Assembly (NCBI RefSeq): GCF_002982075.1
Contig: NZ_PUEJ01000012.1
Location: 1-64,000, forward strand
Source of the DNA: Labrys okinawensis
GTDB taxonomy: Bacteria > Pseudomonadota > Alphaproteobacteria > Rhizobiales > Labraceae
Reading direction: 5' to 3'
Length of the DNA stretch: 64,000 nucleotides
Both the position numbers and the translations under genes were made by a program. The notes under the pieces are model-generated. The model was not told the origin of the DNA. It did no database searches and saw only the letters and a list, made by a program, of their open reading frames with translations. Positions 22,431-31,451 of this stretch are shown in pieces; the first letter of the stretch is position 1; the number at the start of each line of letters is the position of its first letter.

Positions 22431-25099
22431 CAACTGGCCTCCTCGGGCAAAGCGCGTCTCGGGCTCGAAGCGATCAAGCCGGTAACATCCATGAGAATCT
22501 GCGGTAGGGCCAGGCCACCCGGGAAGGCAAGATATTTCGGCCGCCAATCCGGCTTGAACTTGTCCTTGTAGGCCCTGAGGCCCTCGAAATTGTAGAAGCG
22601 GTCGCCGCGCTTGTAGACGAAGGAGCCGACGCGGCTCCACAGCGAGGCCAAGTGGTGGCGCGGCAGGCCGGAGAGCGGCGCCATGCCGAGATTGAACCAG
22701 GCGAAGCCCTCGCTCTTGGCCTGGGCGAGCAGGCCGATGAAGAGCAGGTCCATCATGCCGGCCGGTCCCTCGGGCAGGTAGCGCATCAGGTCGACCGTGT
22801 ATTCCTGTTTGTCGGCGCCCCGCCAGATATTGGCGAAGGCGACGATGCGGCCGTCCTGGCGGATCACGGCCTGGTCATAGCGCCTGATATAGTCGCGCGA
22901 CCAGAAGCCGAGCGAAAAGCCCTTTTCCTTGTTGCCCTTCTGGTCGAGCCAGGCGTCCGAGACCGCCTGGAGTTCGTCGAGGATGGCGTCGACCCCGGCC
23001 GCGGGCACGATCTCGAAGGAGGCGCCGGAGCGCTCGGCCTTGGAGCGGGCCTGGCGCAGGCGCCGGCCTTCGCTGCCTTCCAGCGTGAACTTGTTGAGGT
23101 CGACCCAGGCCTCCTCGCCGAGCTTGGCGAGCGAGAAGCCGGCGTCGAGATAGGCGGGCAGGTGGCCGGTGGTGACCTGGTAGAACACCGGCGTGCCGCC
23201 ATTGCGGTCCACCAGCTCCTTGAAGCGCCAGACCATGGCGTCGACCTCGTCCTCGGGCGCGACGGGGTCGCCCATGGCGATCCAGCTGCGCCCCTGCACG
23301 CCATACATGGTGAAGCCCTTGCCGCTGGCCGAGAGCAGGAAGCGCTTGTCGCCGAGCAGGGCCAGATGCGCGTCCGAGCGGGTGGAAGCCTCGATCAGCG
23401 GCACCAGCGTTTCCAGTTCCTCCGGCGTCGCCGGATCGAAGGCGGCGCGGCTGGGATGCATCAGGATATAGGCGGCGATGCCGATGGCGACCACGGCCAT
23501 GGCCAGTGTCGCCCGCAGGAAGCGCGGGGCATCGGCATTATAGGCGAAATCCCACCACAGTTTGTGCTGGTAGTCGACATTGGAATAGGCGAAGAAGCCG
23601 AGCCAGACGGTGGCGCCGATGGCGACGATGCAGGCCAGGATCCACTCGAAGGAGGGCCTGACGGAGAACAGGTCCGCCTGGCGGTAGAACTCGTCCTTGT
23701 AGAGGACGAGCAGGCCGGCGACGATCGAGCAGATGATGGCCTCTTCGATGTCGAGGCCCTTGAACAGCGCGAAGACGGCGCCGGCGACCAGCAGCAGCAC
23801 GGCGATGCGCTGGGCATTGGCCATGCGCCGGACCAGGCCGTAGGAAATCACCAGCAGGACCAGGCCCGAAATGCTGCCGGCCAGCTGCGAGACCTCCACG
23901 AAGGGCAGGGGAATCACGCCGCGCAGGATGGCGATGCGGTAATGTTCCTCCGGCGTGGCGCTGGAGAACAAGAGGATGACGCCGCCGATGAACACCGCGA
24001 TACTGGCGGCGCGCGGGATGATCGGCCGGGCGATCGCCTGCACGGTCCGGGCGATCCGGCCCACCGAATGCTGGCGCTGGCGGATCTCGTAGCCGCCGAA
24101 CATCAGGCAGGCGATGGCGAAGGGAACGACGTAGTAGACCAGGCGGAACAGGATCAGCGAGACCAGCATGTCCGCCGCCGGGATCTGCGGCTGGGCCAGG
24201 ATCAGGGTGGTCTCGAACACGCCGACGCCGCCCGGCACATGGCTGATGACGCCGAGCACCGTGGCGACGGCGAACACCGCCAGGAAGCTCATGAAGCCGG
24301 CATCCGGGCCGGCCGGCATGATCAGCCAGAGCGCCCCGGCGGCGGCCACGGTGTCGAGCAGGCCGACCAGGATGGCCCCGAGCGTCGCCCCGGGGCCGGG
24401 CAGGGGCATGGCGTGCTCGCCGACGCTGATGGTGCGCGGGCGAACGGCCGAGACGATCACCCAGAGCGCGACCCCGCCGAGCACGGCGAGGCCGATGGCG
24501 AGGTTGAGGCCGGGGGCGAGCCCGTCCAGCGGGGCCAGCACGGAGGGCTGGAACAGCAGGCAGATCGCGGCGACCGTGGCGATGCCGAGCCAGAAGGTCA
24601 GGGTGGTGAGGGCGCCCACGGCCAGGATCAGGGCCGGCTTCAGGCCATGGGCCTGGTAGATGCGCCAGCGCACGGCGCCGCCGGTGAGCACGCCGAAGCC
24701 GAGCGTGTAGGTGAAGGCGTGGCTGATGAAGGAGGTGAAGGCGATGACCGGCAGCGGCACCTGCCGCGCCCCGACATGGCGCAGGGCCAGCAGGTCGTAG
24801 CCGATCAGGGCGCCATAGGAGAGGGCGGTGGCGAGGAAGGCGAGAGCCACCTGGCCCCAGGCGATGCGCGAGACCGCATTGTTCACCTCCGACCAGGTGA
24901 TGCCGGAAAAGATCTGGTAGAGCGCGGCGGCGGCGATGGTGAAGATGGCGAGCCCGACCAGCAGGCCGGCCTTGCTCCAGTCGATGCGCTGGAGCAGCCC
25001 GCTCTTCGGGCGCTCGGCCGCCGGGATCGGGGCCGCGGGGGCATTGGGGACGTCGTCGCGCGCCACCGCGCGGTCGAGCGAGCCCACCACTTCAGCCAT
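22430..25099 (-). CDS. mprF: MprF/LpiA: lysyl-phosphatidylglycerol synthase and flippase
   Basis: An 889-aa bifunctional inner-membrane protein. The N-terminal flippase part (about 45-540) has some 13-14 hydrophobic helices, with the conserved LGFGVLTGGAVRWRIY, SHVPGGVGVFE and LFRLVYYVVPFAIA segments. The C-terminal cytosolic synthase (about 555-870) is the GNAT-like domain that moves Lys from Lys-tRNA to phosphatidylglycerol; it has FYQVTTGHLPAYLDAGFSL, RQARSKAERSG, YIRRYDQAVIRQDGRIVAFAN and FNLGMAPLSGLP. Lysyl-PG lowers surface charge and protects against cationic peptides and acid. The ATG at 25099 follows AAGG and replaces a weaker upstream TTG. It forms an operon with acvB, as in Rhizobium and Agrobacterium. 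Confidence 0.92.
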   Translation of the reverse strand: MAEVVGSLDRAVARDDVPNAPAAPIPAAERPKSGLLQRIDWSKAGLLVGLAIFTIAAAALYQIFSGITWSEVNNAVSRIAWGQVALAFLATALSYGALIGYDLLALRHVGARQVPLPVIAFTSFISHAFTYTLGFGVLTGGAVRWRIYQAHGLKPALILAVGALTTLTFWLGIATVAAICLLFQPSVLAPLDGLAPGLNLAIGLAVLGGVALWVIVSAVRPRTISVGEHAMPLPGPGATLGAILVGLLDTVAAAGALWLIMPAGPDAGFMSFLAVFAVATVLGVISHVPGGVGVFETTLILAQPQIPAADMLVSLILFRLVYYVVPFAIACLMFGGYEIRQRQHSVGRIARTVQAIARPIIPRAASIAVFIGGVILLFSSATPEEHYRIAILRGVIPLPFVEVSQLAGSISGLVLLVISYGLVRRMANAQRIAVLLLVAGAVFALFKGLDIEEAIICSIVAGLLVLYKDEFYRQADLFSVRPSFEWILACIVAIGATVWLGFFAYSNVDYQHKLWWDFAYNADAPRFLRATLAMAVVAIGIAAYILMHPSRAAFDPATPEELETLVPLIEASTRSDAHLALLGDKRFLLSASGKGFTMYGVQGRSWIAMGDPVAPEDEVDAMVWRFKELVDRNGGTPVFYQVTTGHLPAYLDAGFSLAKLGEEAWVDLNKFTLEGSEGRRLRQARSKAERSGASFEIVPAAGVDAILDELQAVSDAWLDQKGNKEKGFSLGFWSRDYIRRYDQAVIRQDGRIVAFANIWRGADKQEYTVDLMRYLPEGPAGMMDLLFIGLLAQAKSEGFAWFNLGMAPLSGLPRHHLASLWSRVGSFVYKRGDRFYNFEGLRAYKDKFKPDWRPKYLAFPGGLALPQILMDVTGLIASSPRRALPEEAS

Positions 25100-25138
25100 G
25101 CCTTGATCCCGTTTCAATGCGAATATCCCAGAAGCTGA

Positions 25139-25153
25139 ATCGTTTTATACGAT
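25139..25153. promoter_or_regulatory. Short inverted repeat upstream of mprF
   Basis: ATCGT-TTTAT-ACGAT (5-bp arms) about 40 bp before the mprF start in an A/T-rich patch that could hold the promoter. In relatives the operon answers to acid through ChvG-ChvI. Too short to assign a regulator. Confidence 0.3.
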
Positions 25154-25298
25154 CAGAGCCTCCTGTCAGCAGTAGAACGGGTTCGAAGTGGCCACCGTGC
25201 CCGGTATCCACTCCTGAATTGTTCAGTCCAGGATCAGGAGACGGGCCGTTCATGCTGACAGAACATGGCATTCCAACGGCAGCCGCGTGAATTGTGAG

Positions 25299-26210
25299 TC
25301 ACAATCCGGCCATCGCCTCGGACGGAATGATGGCGCCGCGATGGGTGATGACCCGCGCGGCGAGGCGGTGGCCCTGCAGGGCGGCTTCCGCATTGGTGCG
25401 ATCGCGCCGGCGGGCGGCAAGATAGCCGGCGTTGAAGCTGTCCCCGGCGGCGGTGGTGTCGACGGGCGAGACGGGCTCGGGAACCGGCACATGCCCATCG
25501 ATGCCGCCGTGGCGCAGGAAGGCTCCGTTGGTGCCGTCCTTCACCGCGATCTCGCCGATGCCGTGGCCGGCGAGGCGGGCGATGGTGTCCTGCGGCGTGG
25601 CATCGCCCCACAGGGCCTGCTCGTCGTCGAAGGTCGGCATGACGATGTCGACCAGCGGCAGGAAGCGGCCGAAGACCTGGCGGGCGCGGGCGGGATCGCC
25701 GCCCCAGCCGCGCGGGCGGTAATTGCCGTCGAAGGCGATCGCGGCGCCGGCGGCCTTGGCCCGGCCCAGCACCTCAGCGAAGCGCTCCAGGCCCGCCGGC
25801 GCATAGAGCGACAGCGTGATGCCCGAGAAATAGACGATTCCCGCGCTCTCGATGCGGGCGATCAGCGCTTCGGCCTCGGGAAGCTCGAACAGGCTGCGGG
25901 CCGGCGCGCTGTCGCGCCAATAATAGAAGCGCCGCTCGCCCTTGGCATCGGTCTCGATGACATAGAGGCCGGGCACTCGGCCGGCCAGGCGCGGCACGCC
26001 AGCCATGTCGACCTTCTCGCCGGCGGCAAGGTCGGCGATCGCCTGGGAATAGGGGTCGTCCCCCAATGCCGTGGCATAGGCGACGTCAAGCCCGAGGCGG
26101 GCGGCGTAGACAGCGGTGTTGAAGGTGTCGCCGCCATAGCCCAGCGACATGCCGTCTCCGCGGTGCGACAATTCCACCATGCATTCGCCGATGGAGACGA
26201 GATCGGTCAT
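25299..26210 (-). CDS. kdgK: 2-keto-3-deoxygluconate kinase-like PfkB sugar kinase
   Basis: A 303-aa ribokinase/PfkB-family kinase, best fitting 2-keto-3-deoxygluconate kinase, which makes KDPG from KDG and ATP. Visible are SIGECMVEL (6-14), LGYGGDTFNTAVYAARLG (23-40), the substrate-binding FYYWRDSAPAR (95-105), FDGNYRPRGW (160-169) and the second PfkB signature DTTAAGDSFNAGYL with catalytic D257. The start is set at MTDLVSIGE. The gene stands alone, but a sugar-acid dehydratase lies 3.2 kb away at 29418, which could feed it 2-keto-3-deoxy acids. Other deoxy-keto acid kinases are possible. Confidence 0.85.
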   Translation of the reverse strand: MTDLVSIGECMVELSHRGDGMSLGYGGDTFNTAVYAARLGLDVAYATALGDDPYSQAIADLAAGEKVDMAGVPRLAGRVPGLYVIETDAKGERRFYYWRDSAPARSLFELPEAEALIARIESAGIVYFSGITLSLYAPAGLERFAEVLGRAKAAGAAIAFDGNYRPRGWGGDPARARQVFGRFLPLVDIVMPTFDDEQALWGDATPQDTIARLAGHGIGEIAVKDGTNGAFLRHGGIDGHVPVPEPVSPVDTTAAGDSFNAGYLAARRRDRTNAEAALQGHRLAARVITHRGAIIPSEAMAGL

Positions 26211-26289
26211 GTCGTTGTTCCTCGCGAATTCAGGTCGAAGTAGGGGCGTGGGGCGTGTTTTGGGCACTACGTCTGCATGTTGATGGCGC

Positions 26290-26425
26290 GACGCTGGCCA
26301 CCCCTTCGCCCCGTTCTTACGGGGAGAAGGTGAGGATGAGGGGCGGCGCAAGGGGTTGGGCGAGTATTGAGCTGCCCCTCACCCTTACCCTCTCCCCGCT
26401 CGCGGGGCGAGGGGGACATTGGCGT
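26290..26425. repeat. Palindromic repeat with purine/pyrimidine-biased arms
   Basis: The left part (CCCCGTTCTTACGGGGAGAA, then GGTGAGGATGAGGGG) is mirrored by the right part (CCCCTCACCCTTACC and CTCCCCGCTCGCGGGGCGAG). It sits between kdgK and the aminotransferase gene, two genes on the same strand. It is an imperfect relative of the palindrome at 15862-16019. Confidence 0.6.
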
Positions 26426-26481
26426 TGCGTCTTGACTTGCTTCGCCCTGCCTTGTCCAACGCGGATCGCAACGTCCATCTT

Positions 26482-27684
26482 CTAGGCACCCGTTCCCGGA
26501 TTGGCGCCGAGGAACTCGCCCATCCGCGCCAGGGCCCGCCTGATGTTCTCGGCAGAATTGGCGTAGGAGAGCCGGATATAGCCTTCGCCATAGACGCCGA
26601 AATCGGGGCCGCCGATGGTGGCGACGCCGGCCTTTTCGAGGAGGGCGGATGCGAGGGGCTTGGCCTTCCAGCCGGTCGCCCGGATGTTGGGAAAGGCGTA
26701 GAAGGCGCCCTTCGGCACGACGGAGCTGACGCCGGGCAATTGGTTGAGGCCGTCGACCACGATCTTCCGGCGCCTGTCGAACTCGGCGACCATGGCATGC
26801 ACCGCATCCTGCGGGCCGGTGAGGGCGGCAAGCCCGGCCCATTGCGCGCTGGCATTGACGCAGGAATAGGAATTGACGGCGAGCTTGCGGGCGGCATCCC
26901 CCCAAGGCTTCGGCCAGAGCGAGAAGCCCATGCGCCAGCCCGTCATCGCATAGGTCTTGGACCAGCCGTCGAGCAGGATGAGGCGGTCGCGGATGGAGGG
27001 ATAGGTCAGGAGCGAGACGTGCTGGAGCCCGTCATAGCTCATCTGGCTGTAGATCTCGTCGGAGAGGATGGCGACATGCGGGTGGGCTTCCAGCCCCTTC
27101 ACCAGCGCGTCGATCTCGGCCTTGGGCGTGACGCCGCCGGTGGGGTTGGCCGGCGAGTTGAGGATGAGGAGGCGGGTCTTCGGCGTGATCAGCGCCAGCG
27201 TCTCGGCCGCCGAGAAGGCGAAGCCGTTCTCCTCGCGGATCGGCACCGGCACCGGCGTGGCGCCGGTGAATTCGATCATCGAGCGGTAGATCGGAAAGCC
27301 GGGATCGGGATAGAGGATTTCCGCGCCGGGCTCGCCGAACATCAGGATGGCCATGAACATGGTGACCTTGCCGCCCGGCACCACGATCACCTCGTCCGGC
27401 GAGACGGCAACGCCGGTGCGGCGCTCGACGTCAGCGGCCACAGCCTCGCGCAGGGGCAGGATGCCGGTGGCCGGCGTATAGCCGTGATGCCCGTCGCGCA
27501 GCGCCTTGATGGCGGCCTCGACAATATGGTCGGGCGTGGGAAAATCGGGCTGGCCGATGCCGAGATTGATGATGTCGCGCCCCTCGCGCGCAAGATCCGT
27601 TGCCCTTGCGAGTACGGCGAAGGCATTCTCCTCGCCGATGCGGGAGAAGGCCGGAACGAGACGAGGCGCGCTGGTGGAAGTCAT
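26482..27684 (-). CDS. Class I/II PLP-dependent aminotransferase (AspC-like)
   Basis: A 400-aa fold-type I aminotransferase of the aspartate aminotransferase subgroup Ib. PLP contacts are visible: NLGIGQPDFPTP (40-51), YTPATGILPLREAVA (69-83), NSPANPTGG (177-184), LSDEIYSQM (207-215) and the Schiff-base Lys in DGWSKTYAMTGWRMGF (K243). Length is typical. Cytoplasmic, probably transferring amino groups between aspartate or an aromatic/branched amino acid and 2-oxo acids. The start at MTSTSAPRL is the family-typical one. It is monocistronic as far as can be seen, with a repeat between it and kdgK. The exact substrate is not determined. Confidence 0.88.
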   Translation of the reverse strand: MTSTSAPRLVPAFSRIGEENAFAVLARATDLAREGRDIINLGIGQPDFPTPDHIVEAAIKALRDGHHGYTPATGILPLREAVAADVERRTGVAVSPDEVIVVPGGKVTMFMAILMFGEPGAEILYPDPGFPIYRSMIEFTGATPVPVPIREENGFAFSAAETLALITPKTRLLILNSPANPTGGVTPKAEIDALVKGLEAHPHVAILSDEIYSQMSYDGLQHVSLLTYPSIRDRLILLDGWSKTYAMTGWRMGFSLWPKPWGDAARKLAVNSYSCVNASAQWAGLAALTGPQDAVHAMVAEFDRRRKIVVDGLNQLPGVSSVVPKGAFYAFPNIRATGWKAKPLASALLEKAGVATIGGPDFGVYGEGYIRLSYANSAENIRRALARMGEFLGANPGTGA

Positions 27685-27983
27685 CGTGATGGCGTGTCCT
27701 GGCGGTGCAAGAGTGGCGGCGGGAATCGCGAGCAAGGCAAGATTTAATGCGGGCGCATTCTCCTGTCTTTGCAAATCGCGGCAAGGCGCGTGTCAAGGAG
27801 GATTTCGGCTTCATCCGAAAGCCGGAGAGAAGCACGGCCTAAGCACGATTTCCTCCTCCCGAGGTCTATTCGACGTAGGGGGACGCTCCAAGTGGCTGAA
27901 TTGACGGAACGGGGACGATCTGGCTCCGTGGATGGTGAACAAGATCGACGACTGAAGGTTGCTGGCGATGGCCGTGACGGAGC

Positions 27984-28054
27984 CTAAAGCGTTCTGCGGT
28001 TTGACGGCGTCGCCAAGCATCGCAAAGACGCCTCGGAACAAGGAACCAGAGCAA
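27984..28054 (-). repeat. Dispersed intergenic repeat, copy 4 (inverted)
   Basis: About 70 bp containing AAAGCG, GTTTGACGGCGTC, ATCGCAAAGACGC and GAACAAGGAACCAGAGCA, the reverse complement of the copy at 12225-12325 with scattered changes. It ends 15 bp before the acyltransferase start. The rest of the 27685-28068 gap shows no gene. Confidence 0.6.
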
Positions 28055-28068
28055 GCGAGCGTCCAGCC

Positions 28069-29169
28069 ATGACCGCGCTTGGTTCCGGAGAGCAGGAGGC
28101 CGGGCGCTCGCCGCAGCACCTGGCGTCATTGGATGGTTTGCGTGGCTTTGCCGCGCTGTCCGTGCTGGTCTTCCATCTCGGCCGCTGGCTGGGCGTGCCC
28201 GGTCTGGCCGTCAATGCCGGCCTCGCGGTGGACCTGTTCTTCTGCCTGAGCGGTTTCGTGCTGAGCCTGGCCTATGGCAAGCGCCGGCAGTCCCTGTCGT
28301 TTTCCGGCTTCATGCGCGCCAGGCTGATCCGGCTGATGCCGCTGATCCTATTGGGGCTGGTGGTCAGCGCCCTCTATGTCGGGCTGCGCTCCGGGCACCT
28401 CGAGGGCGAGGTGCCGTTTGCCGCGCTGACGCTGGCCCTGCTGCTCGGCCTGGTCAACCTGCCTTATCTCGGCGCGCCAGGCGCCATCGGCGGGCCGCAG
28501 GTGTTCCCGTTGAACGGCCCGCAATATTCGCTGTTCCTGGAACTGGCCGTCAATGCGTTCTGGTGGGCCACCCGGCGGGTGAGCCAGCTCCCGCTCGCGA
28601 TCGCGCTCTTCCTCGGCTGCCTCGCCATCCTGCCATTTACCGGCCTGGGCGGGGACACCACCGACACGTTCTGGCGCGGATTTCCGCGTGTGGGCGCATC
28701 CTTCTTCGCCGGCGTCGCCATCTTCCATCTGCTCGACCGCCTGCCGGCCTGGCTGGGGGGGGCGCGCCTGTTCTGGACGCTGGCGGCCGGCATGGCGGCG
28801 CTGTTCTACCTGCCTTTCGAGCTGCCGCTCTGGACGCAGCTCGTCTGGATCGCGGTGCTGGCACCCCTGCTGATCCTGGCCGGTGCGCGCACGGCCCTGC
28901 AGGGGCGGCTCGCGGCCTGGTCCTCCATCGGCGGTGATCTGTCCTATCCGATCTATTGCCTGCATTATCCGCTGTTCTGCTGGATCAATGGCCTCTATCG
29001 CCTGCGTTTCGGCGATCAGAACGCCGGCATCGAAGGACCTGTCGTGATCGTCATCGTCTGCGTGGCGAGTTTCGTCCTGCTCAAGCTCTATGACGAACCG
29101 CTCCGCCGCGTCCTGGCGGAGGGCGTGCGCCGCTGGACTTACCGGGCAGCGCCATCCGCCGGCGCGTGA
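28069..29169 (+). CDS. Acyltransferase 3 family membrane protein
   Basis: A 366-aa inner-membrane O-acyltransferase of the AT3/OafA type. It begins LASLDGLRGFAALSVLVFHLGRW (18-40), with the conserved Arg and the catalytic-type His at the end of helix 1, and the second block LFFCLSGFVLSLAYG (56-70). Around ten hydrophobic helices follow, ending LSYPIYCLHYPLFCW and a tail helix. Such enzymes acetylate or acylate sugars of exopolysaccharide, LPS O-antigen, Nod factor or glucans. No SGNH domain is attached. There is no neighbouring glycan cluster, so the acceptor is unknown. A hairpin lies just downstream. Confidence 0.88.
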   Translation: MTALGSGEQEAGRSPQHLASLDGLRGFAALSVLVFHLGRWLGVPGLAVNAGLAVDLFFCLSGFVLSLAYGKRRQSLSFSGFMRARLIRLMPLILLGLVVSALYVGLRSGHLEGEVPFAALTLALLLGLVNLPYLGAPGAIGGPQVFPLNGPQYSLFLELAVNAFWWATRRVSQLPLAIALFLGCLAILPFTGLGGDTTDTFWRGFPRVGASFFAGVAIFHLLDRLPAWLGGARLFWTLAAGMAALFYLPFELPLWTQLVWIAVLAPLLILAGARTALQGRLAAWSSIGGDLSYPIYCLHYPLFCWINGLYRLRFGDQNAGIEGPVVIVIVCVASFVLLKLYDEPLRRVLAEGVRRWTYRAAPSAGA

Positions 29170-29201
29170 GCCGGGCCGATTATCGCAAGGGGCATTTTGA
29201 T

Positions 29202-29224
29202 GGGCGGGTCCCAAAGACCCGCCC
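29202..29224 (+). terminator. Hairpin after the acyltransferase gene
   Basis: Perfect 9-bp stem GGGCGGGTC/GACCCGCCC with a 5-nt loop, 33 bp past the stop codon. There is no U run, so it may be a weak or Rho-assisted terminator. Confidence 0.45.
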
Positions 29225-29417
29225 GCCGTCCGTCTCGCCGAAAATCACAAAATGTTTGAGCTTCCGATCGCGCCCCAAAACGCTGCCTGGGACGTTGTCC
29301 TGCTATTCGTCGCTTAGGCGTTGCGAATAGTCTGACAAAAGTGTTAAGTCGTCTCGTTGCAGGAAGACTGCTGCCTGCCGAGGATGCAGGCGGGGCACGA
29401 AGACAGGGAGGCTTGCC

Positions 29418-31220
29418 ATGGCTGACACCAAGAACAAGACGAGAAGACTGCGGTCACAGGCCTGGTACGACAATCCGGACAATCCGGGCATGACCGCACT
29501 CTATATCGAGCGTCAGCTCAATTTCGGCCTGACCCGCAAGGAATTGCAGTCGGGCAAGCCGATCATCGGCATTGCCCAGACCGGTTCGGACCTCTCCCCC
29601 TGCAACCGTCACCATCTCGTGCTTGCCGAGCGCGTGCGCGAGGGCATCCGCGAGGCCGGCGGCATCGCCTTCGAATTTCCGGTGCACCCGATCCAGGAAA
29701 CCGGCAAGCGTCCGGGCGCCGCGCTCGACCGCAACCTTGCCTATCTCGGCCTGGTCGAACTGCTTTATGGCTATCCGATCGACGGCGTGGTTTTGACCAT
29801 CGGCTGCGACAAGACCACTCCGGCCTGCCTGATGGCGGCCGCCACCGTGAACATCCCGGCCATTGCCCTGTCGGTCGGCCCGATGCTCAATGGCTGGTGG
29901 CATGGCGAGCGCACCGGTTCCGGCACCATCGTCTGGAAGGCCCGCGAAATGCTCGCCACCGGCGAGATCGACTATGAGGGCTTCATGGACATGGTGGCCT
30001 CGTCGGCGCCGTCGACGGGCTATTGCAACACCATGGGCACCGCCACCACCATGAACTCGCTGGCCGAGGCCCTCGGCATGCAGCTTCCCGGCTCGGCCGC
30101 CATTCCCGCGCCCTATCGCGAGCGCCAGCAGATGGCCTACGAGACCGGCAAACGCATCGTCGACATGGTGCGTGAGGATCTCAAGCCCTCCGACATCATG
30201 ACGCGCGAGGCCTTCGAAAACGTCATCGTGGTCAATTCGGCCATCGGCGGCTCCACCAACGCCCCGATCCACATCAACGCCATCGCCCGCCATATCGGTG
30301 TCGAACTCGATATCCGCGACTGGCAGACCATCGGCCACAAGGTGCCGCTGCTGGTCAACCTGCAGCCGGCCGGCCAGTATCTCGGCGAAGACTACCAGCA
30401 TGCCGGCGGCGTGCCGGCGGTGGTCAACGAGTTGATGAAGCACAAGCTCATCCACGAGAATGCGCTCACCGTGAACGGCAAGTCGATCGGCGAGAACTGC
30501 AAGGATGCCAAGATCGAGCTGCCCGACGTGATCCGCACCTTCGACACCGCGCTCGTCCAGGATGCCGGCTTCATCGTGCTGTCGGGCAATTTGTTCGACT
30601 CGGCGATCATGAAGACCAGCGTGATCTCCAAGGAGTTTCGCGACCGCTATCTTTCGGATCCCAAGGCCCCGGGTGCCTTCGAGGGCCGGGCCATCGTGTT
30701 CGAGGGCCCGGAAGACTACCACCACCGCATCGAGGACCCCTCGCTCGGCATCGACGAGCACTGCATGCTGTTCATCCGCGGCACGGGGCCGATCGGCTAT
30801 CCCGGCGCGGCGGAAGTGGTGAACATGCAGCCCCCGGCGGCCCTGATCAAGCGCGGCATCACCTCGCTGCCCTGCATCGGCGACGGGCGCCAGTCGGGCA
30901 CCTCGGGCTCGCCTTCCATCCTCAACGCCTCGCCGGAAGCGGCGGCGGGCGGGGGGCTCGCCATCCTGCAGACGGGTGATCGGGTGCGCATCGACCTCAA
31001 CAAGGGCGAGGCCAACATTCTGATCTCCGACGAGGAACTGGCGAAGCGCCGGGCCGATCTCGCCGCGGCGGGCGGCTTCCAATATGCGCCGAGCCAGACT
31101 CCCTGGCAGGAAATCCAGCGCGCCATGGTGGATCAGCTCGGCGACGGTATGGTGCTCAAGCCCGCGGTCAAGTATCAGAAGGTCGCCCAGACCTATGGGG
31201 TGCCCCGCGACAATCACTAA
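29418..31220 (+). CDS. IlvD/Edd-family sugar-acid dehydratase (arabonate/xylonate type)
   Basis: A 600-aa dehydratase of the IlvD/Edd superfamily. Its length and the stretches NFGLTRKELQSGKPIIGI and EFPVHPIQETGKRPGAALDR suggest a sugar-acid enzyme (L-arabonate or D-xylonate dehydratase) rather than IlvD. Fe-S and Mg ligands are visible: SDLSPCNRHH (C62), LTIGCDKTTPA (C130, K132) and STGYCNTMGTAT (C203). The C-terminal domain has GPIGYPGAAEVVNM and LPCIGDGRQSGTSGSPSI. The product would be a 2-keto-3-deoxy sugar acid, which could enter the route using the KdgK-like kinase at 25299. Start at 29418 follows AGGGAGG. Followed by a hairpin. Confidence 0.85.
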   Translation: MADTKNKTRRLRSQAWYDNPDNPGMTALYIERQLNFGLTRKELQSGKPIIGIAQTGSDLSPCNRHHLVLAERVREGIREAGGIAFEFPVHPIQETGKRPGAALDRNLAYLGLVELLYGYPIDGVVLTIGCDKTTPACLMAAATVNIPAIALSVGPMLNGWWHGERTGSGTIVWKAREMLATGEIDYEGFMDMVASSAPSTGYCNTMGTATTMNSLAEALGMQLPGSAAIPAPYRERQQMAYETGKRIVDMVREDLKPSDIMTREAFENVIVVNSAIGGSTNAPIHINAIARHIGVELDIRDWQTIGHKVPLLVNLQPAGQYLGEDYQHAGGVPAVVNELMKHKLIHENALTVNGKSIGENCKDAKIELPDVIRTFDTALVQDAGFIVLSGNLFDSAIMKTSVISKEFRDRYLSDPKAPGAFEGRAIVFEGPEDYHHRIEDPSLGIDEHCMLFIRGTGPIGYPGAAEVVNMQPPAALIKRGITSLPCIGDGRQSGTSGSPSILNASPEAAAGGGLAILQTGDRVRIDLNKGEANILISDEELAKRRADLAAAGGFQYAPSQTPWQEIQRAMVDQLGDGMVLKPAVKYQKVAQTYGVPRDNH

Positions 31221-31274
31221 TCGGCGACAAACTGTCACCGACATGATTTTGACGGGATGCTTGCATAGAAAGCG

Positions 31275-31297
31275 GGGCCGGCTGTAGCCGGCCCTTC
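31275..31297 (+). terminator. Putative terminator after the dehydratase gene
   Basis: Stem GGGCCGGCT/AGCCGGCCC with a 2-nt loop, followed by only two T. It lies 55 bp past the stop codon and before the DUF2865 gene. Confidence 0.5.
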
Positions 31298-31338
31298 ACG
31301 CTCTGCCAGGACCCGTGCCATGACCTTGAGACGCCCAC

Positions 31339-31388
31339 GCAGAATTTCCGTGCCTGACTCGGAGACGGGCCAGGTACGGAAATTCTGC
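31339..31388. repeat. Inverted repeat upstream of the DUF2865 signal peptide
   Basis: 18-nt arms GCAGAATTTCCGTGCCTG (31339-31356) and CAGGTACGGAAATTCTGC (31371-31388) with one mismatch and a 14-nt centre. It stands directly before a second palindrome at 31405-31451. Confidence 0.7.
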
Positions 31389-31404
31389 AAATTCCTGAAA
31401 TCTG

Positions 31405-31451
31405 CCGGGTCATCCCTGATCGGTCTTCGAGCCCGATCAGGGATGACCCGG
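31405..31451. repeat. Perfect palindrome containing the DUF2865 start codon
   Basis: 19-nt arms CCGGGTCATCCCTGATCGG (31405-31423) and CCGATCAGGGATGACCCGG (31433-31451) with a 9-nt loop. The ATG at 31443 lies inside the right arm, so an RNA hairpin would hide it. The core GTCATCCCTGA is like the REP arms elsewhere in this window. Confidence 0.75.

Noticed and set aside
22652..25138. 828-codon plus-strand frame opposite mprF.
   Set aside because: Asp/Gly/Gln-rich antisense composition with no domain. mprF on the other strand has full-length family features.
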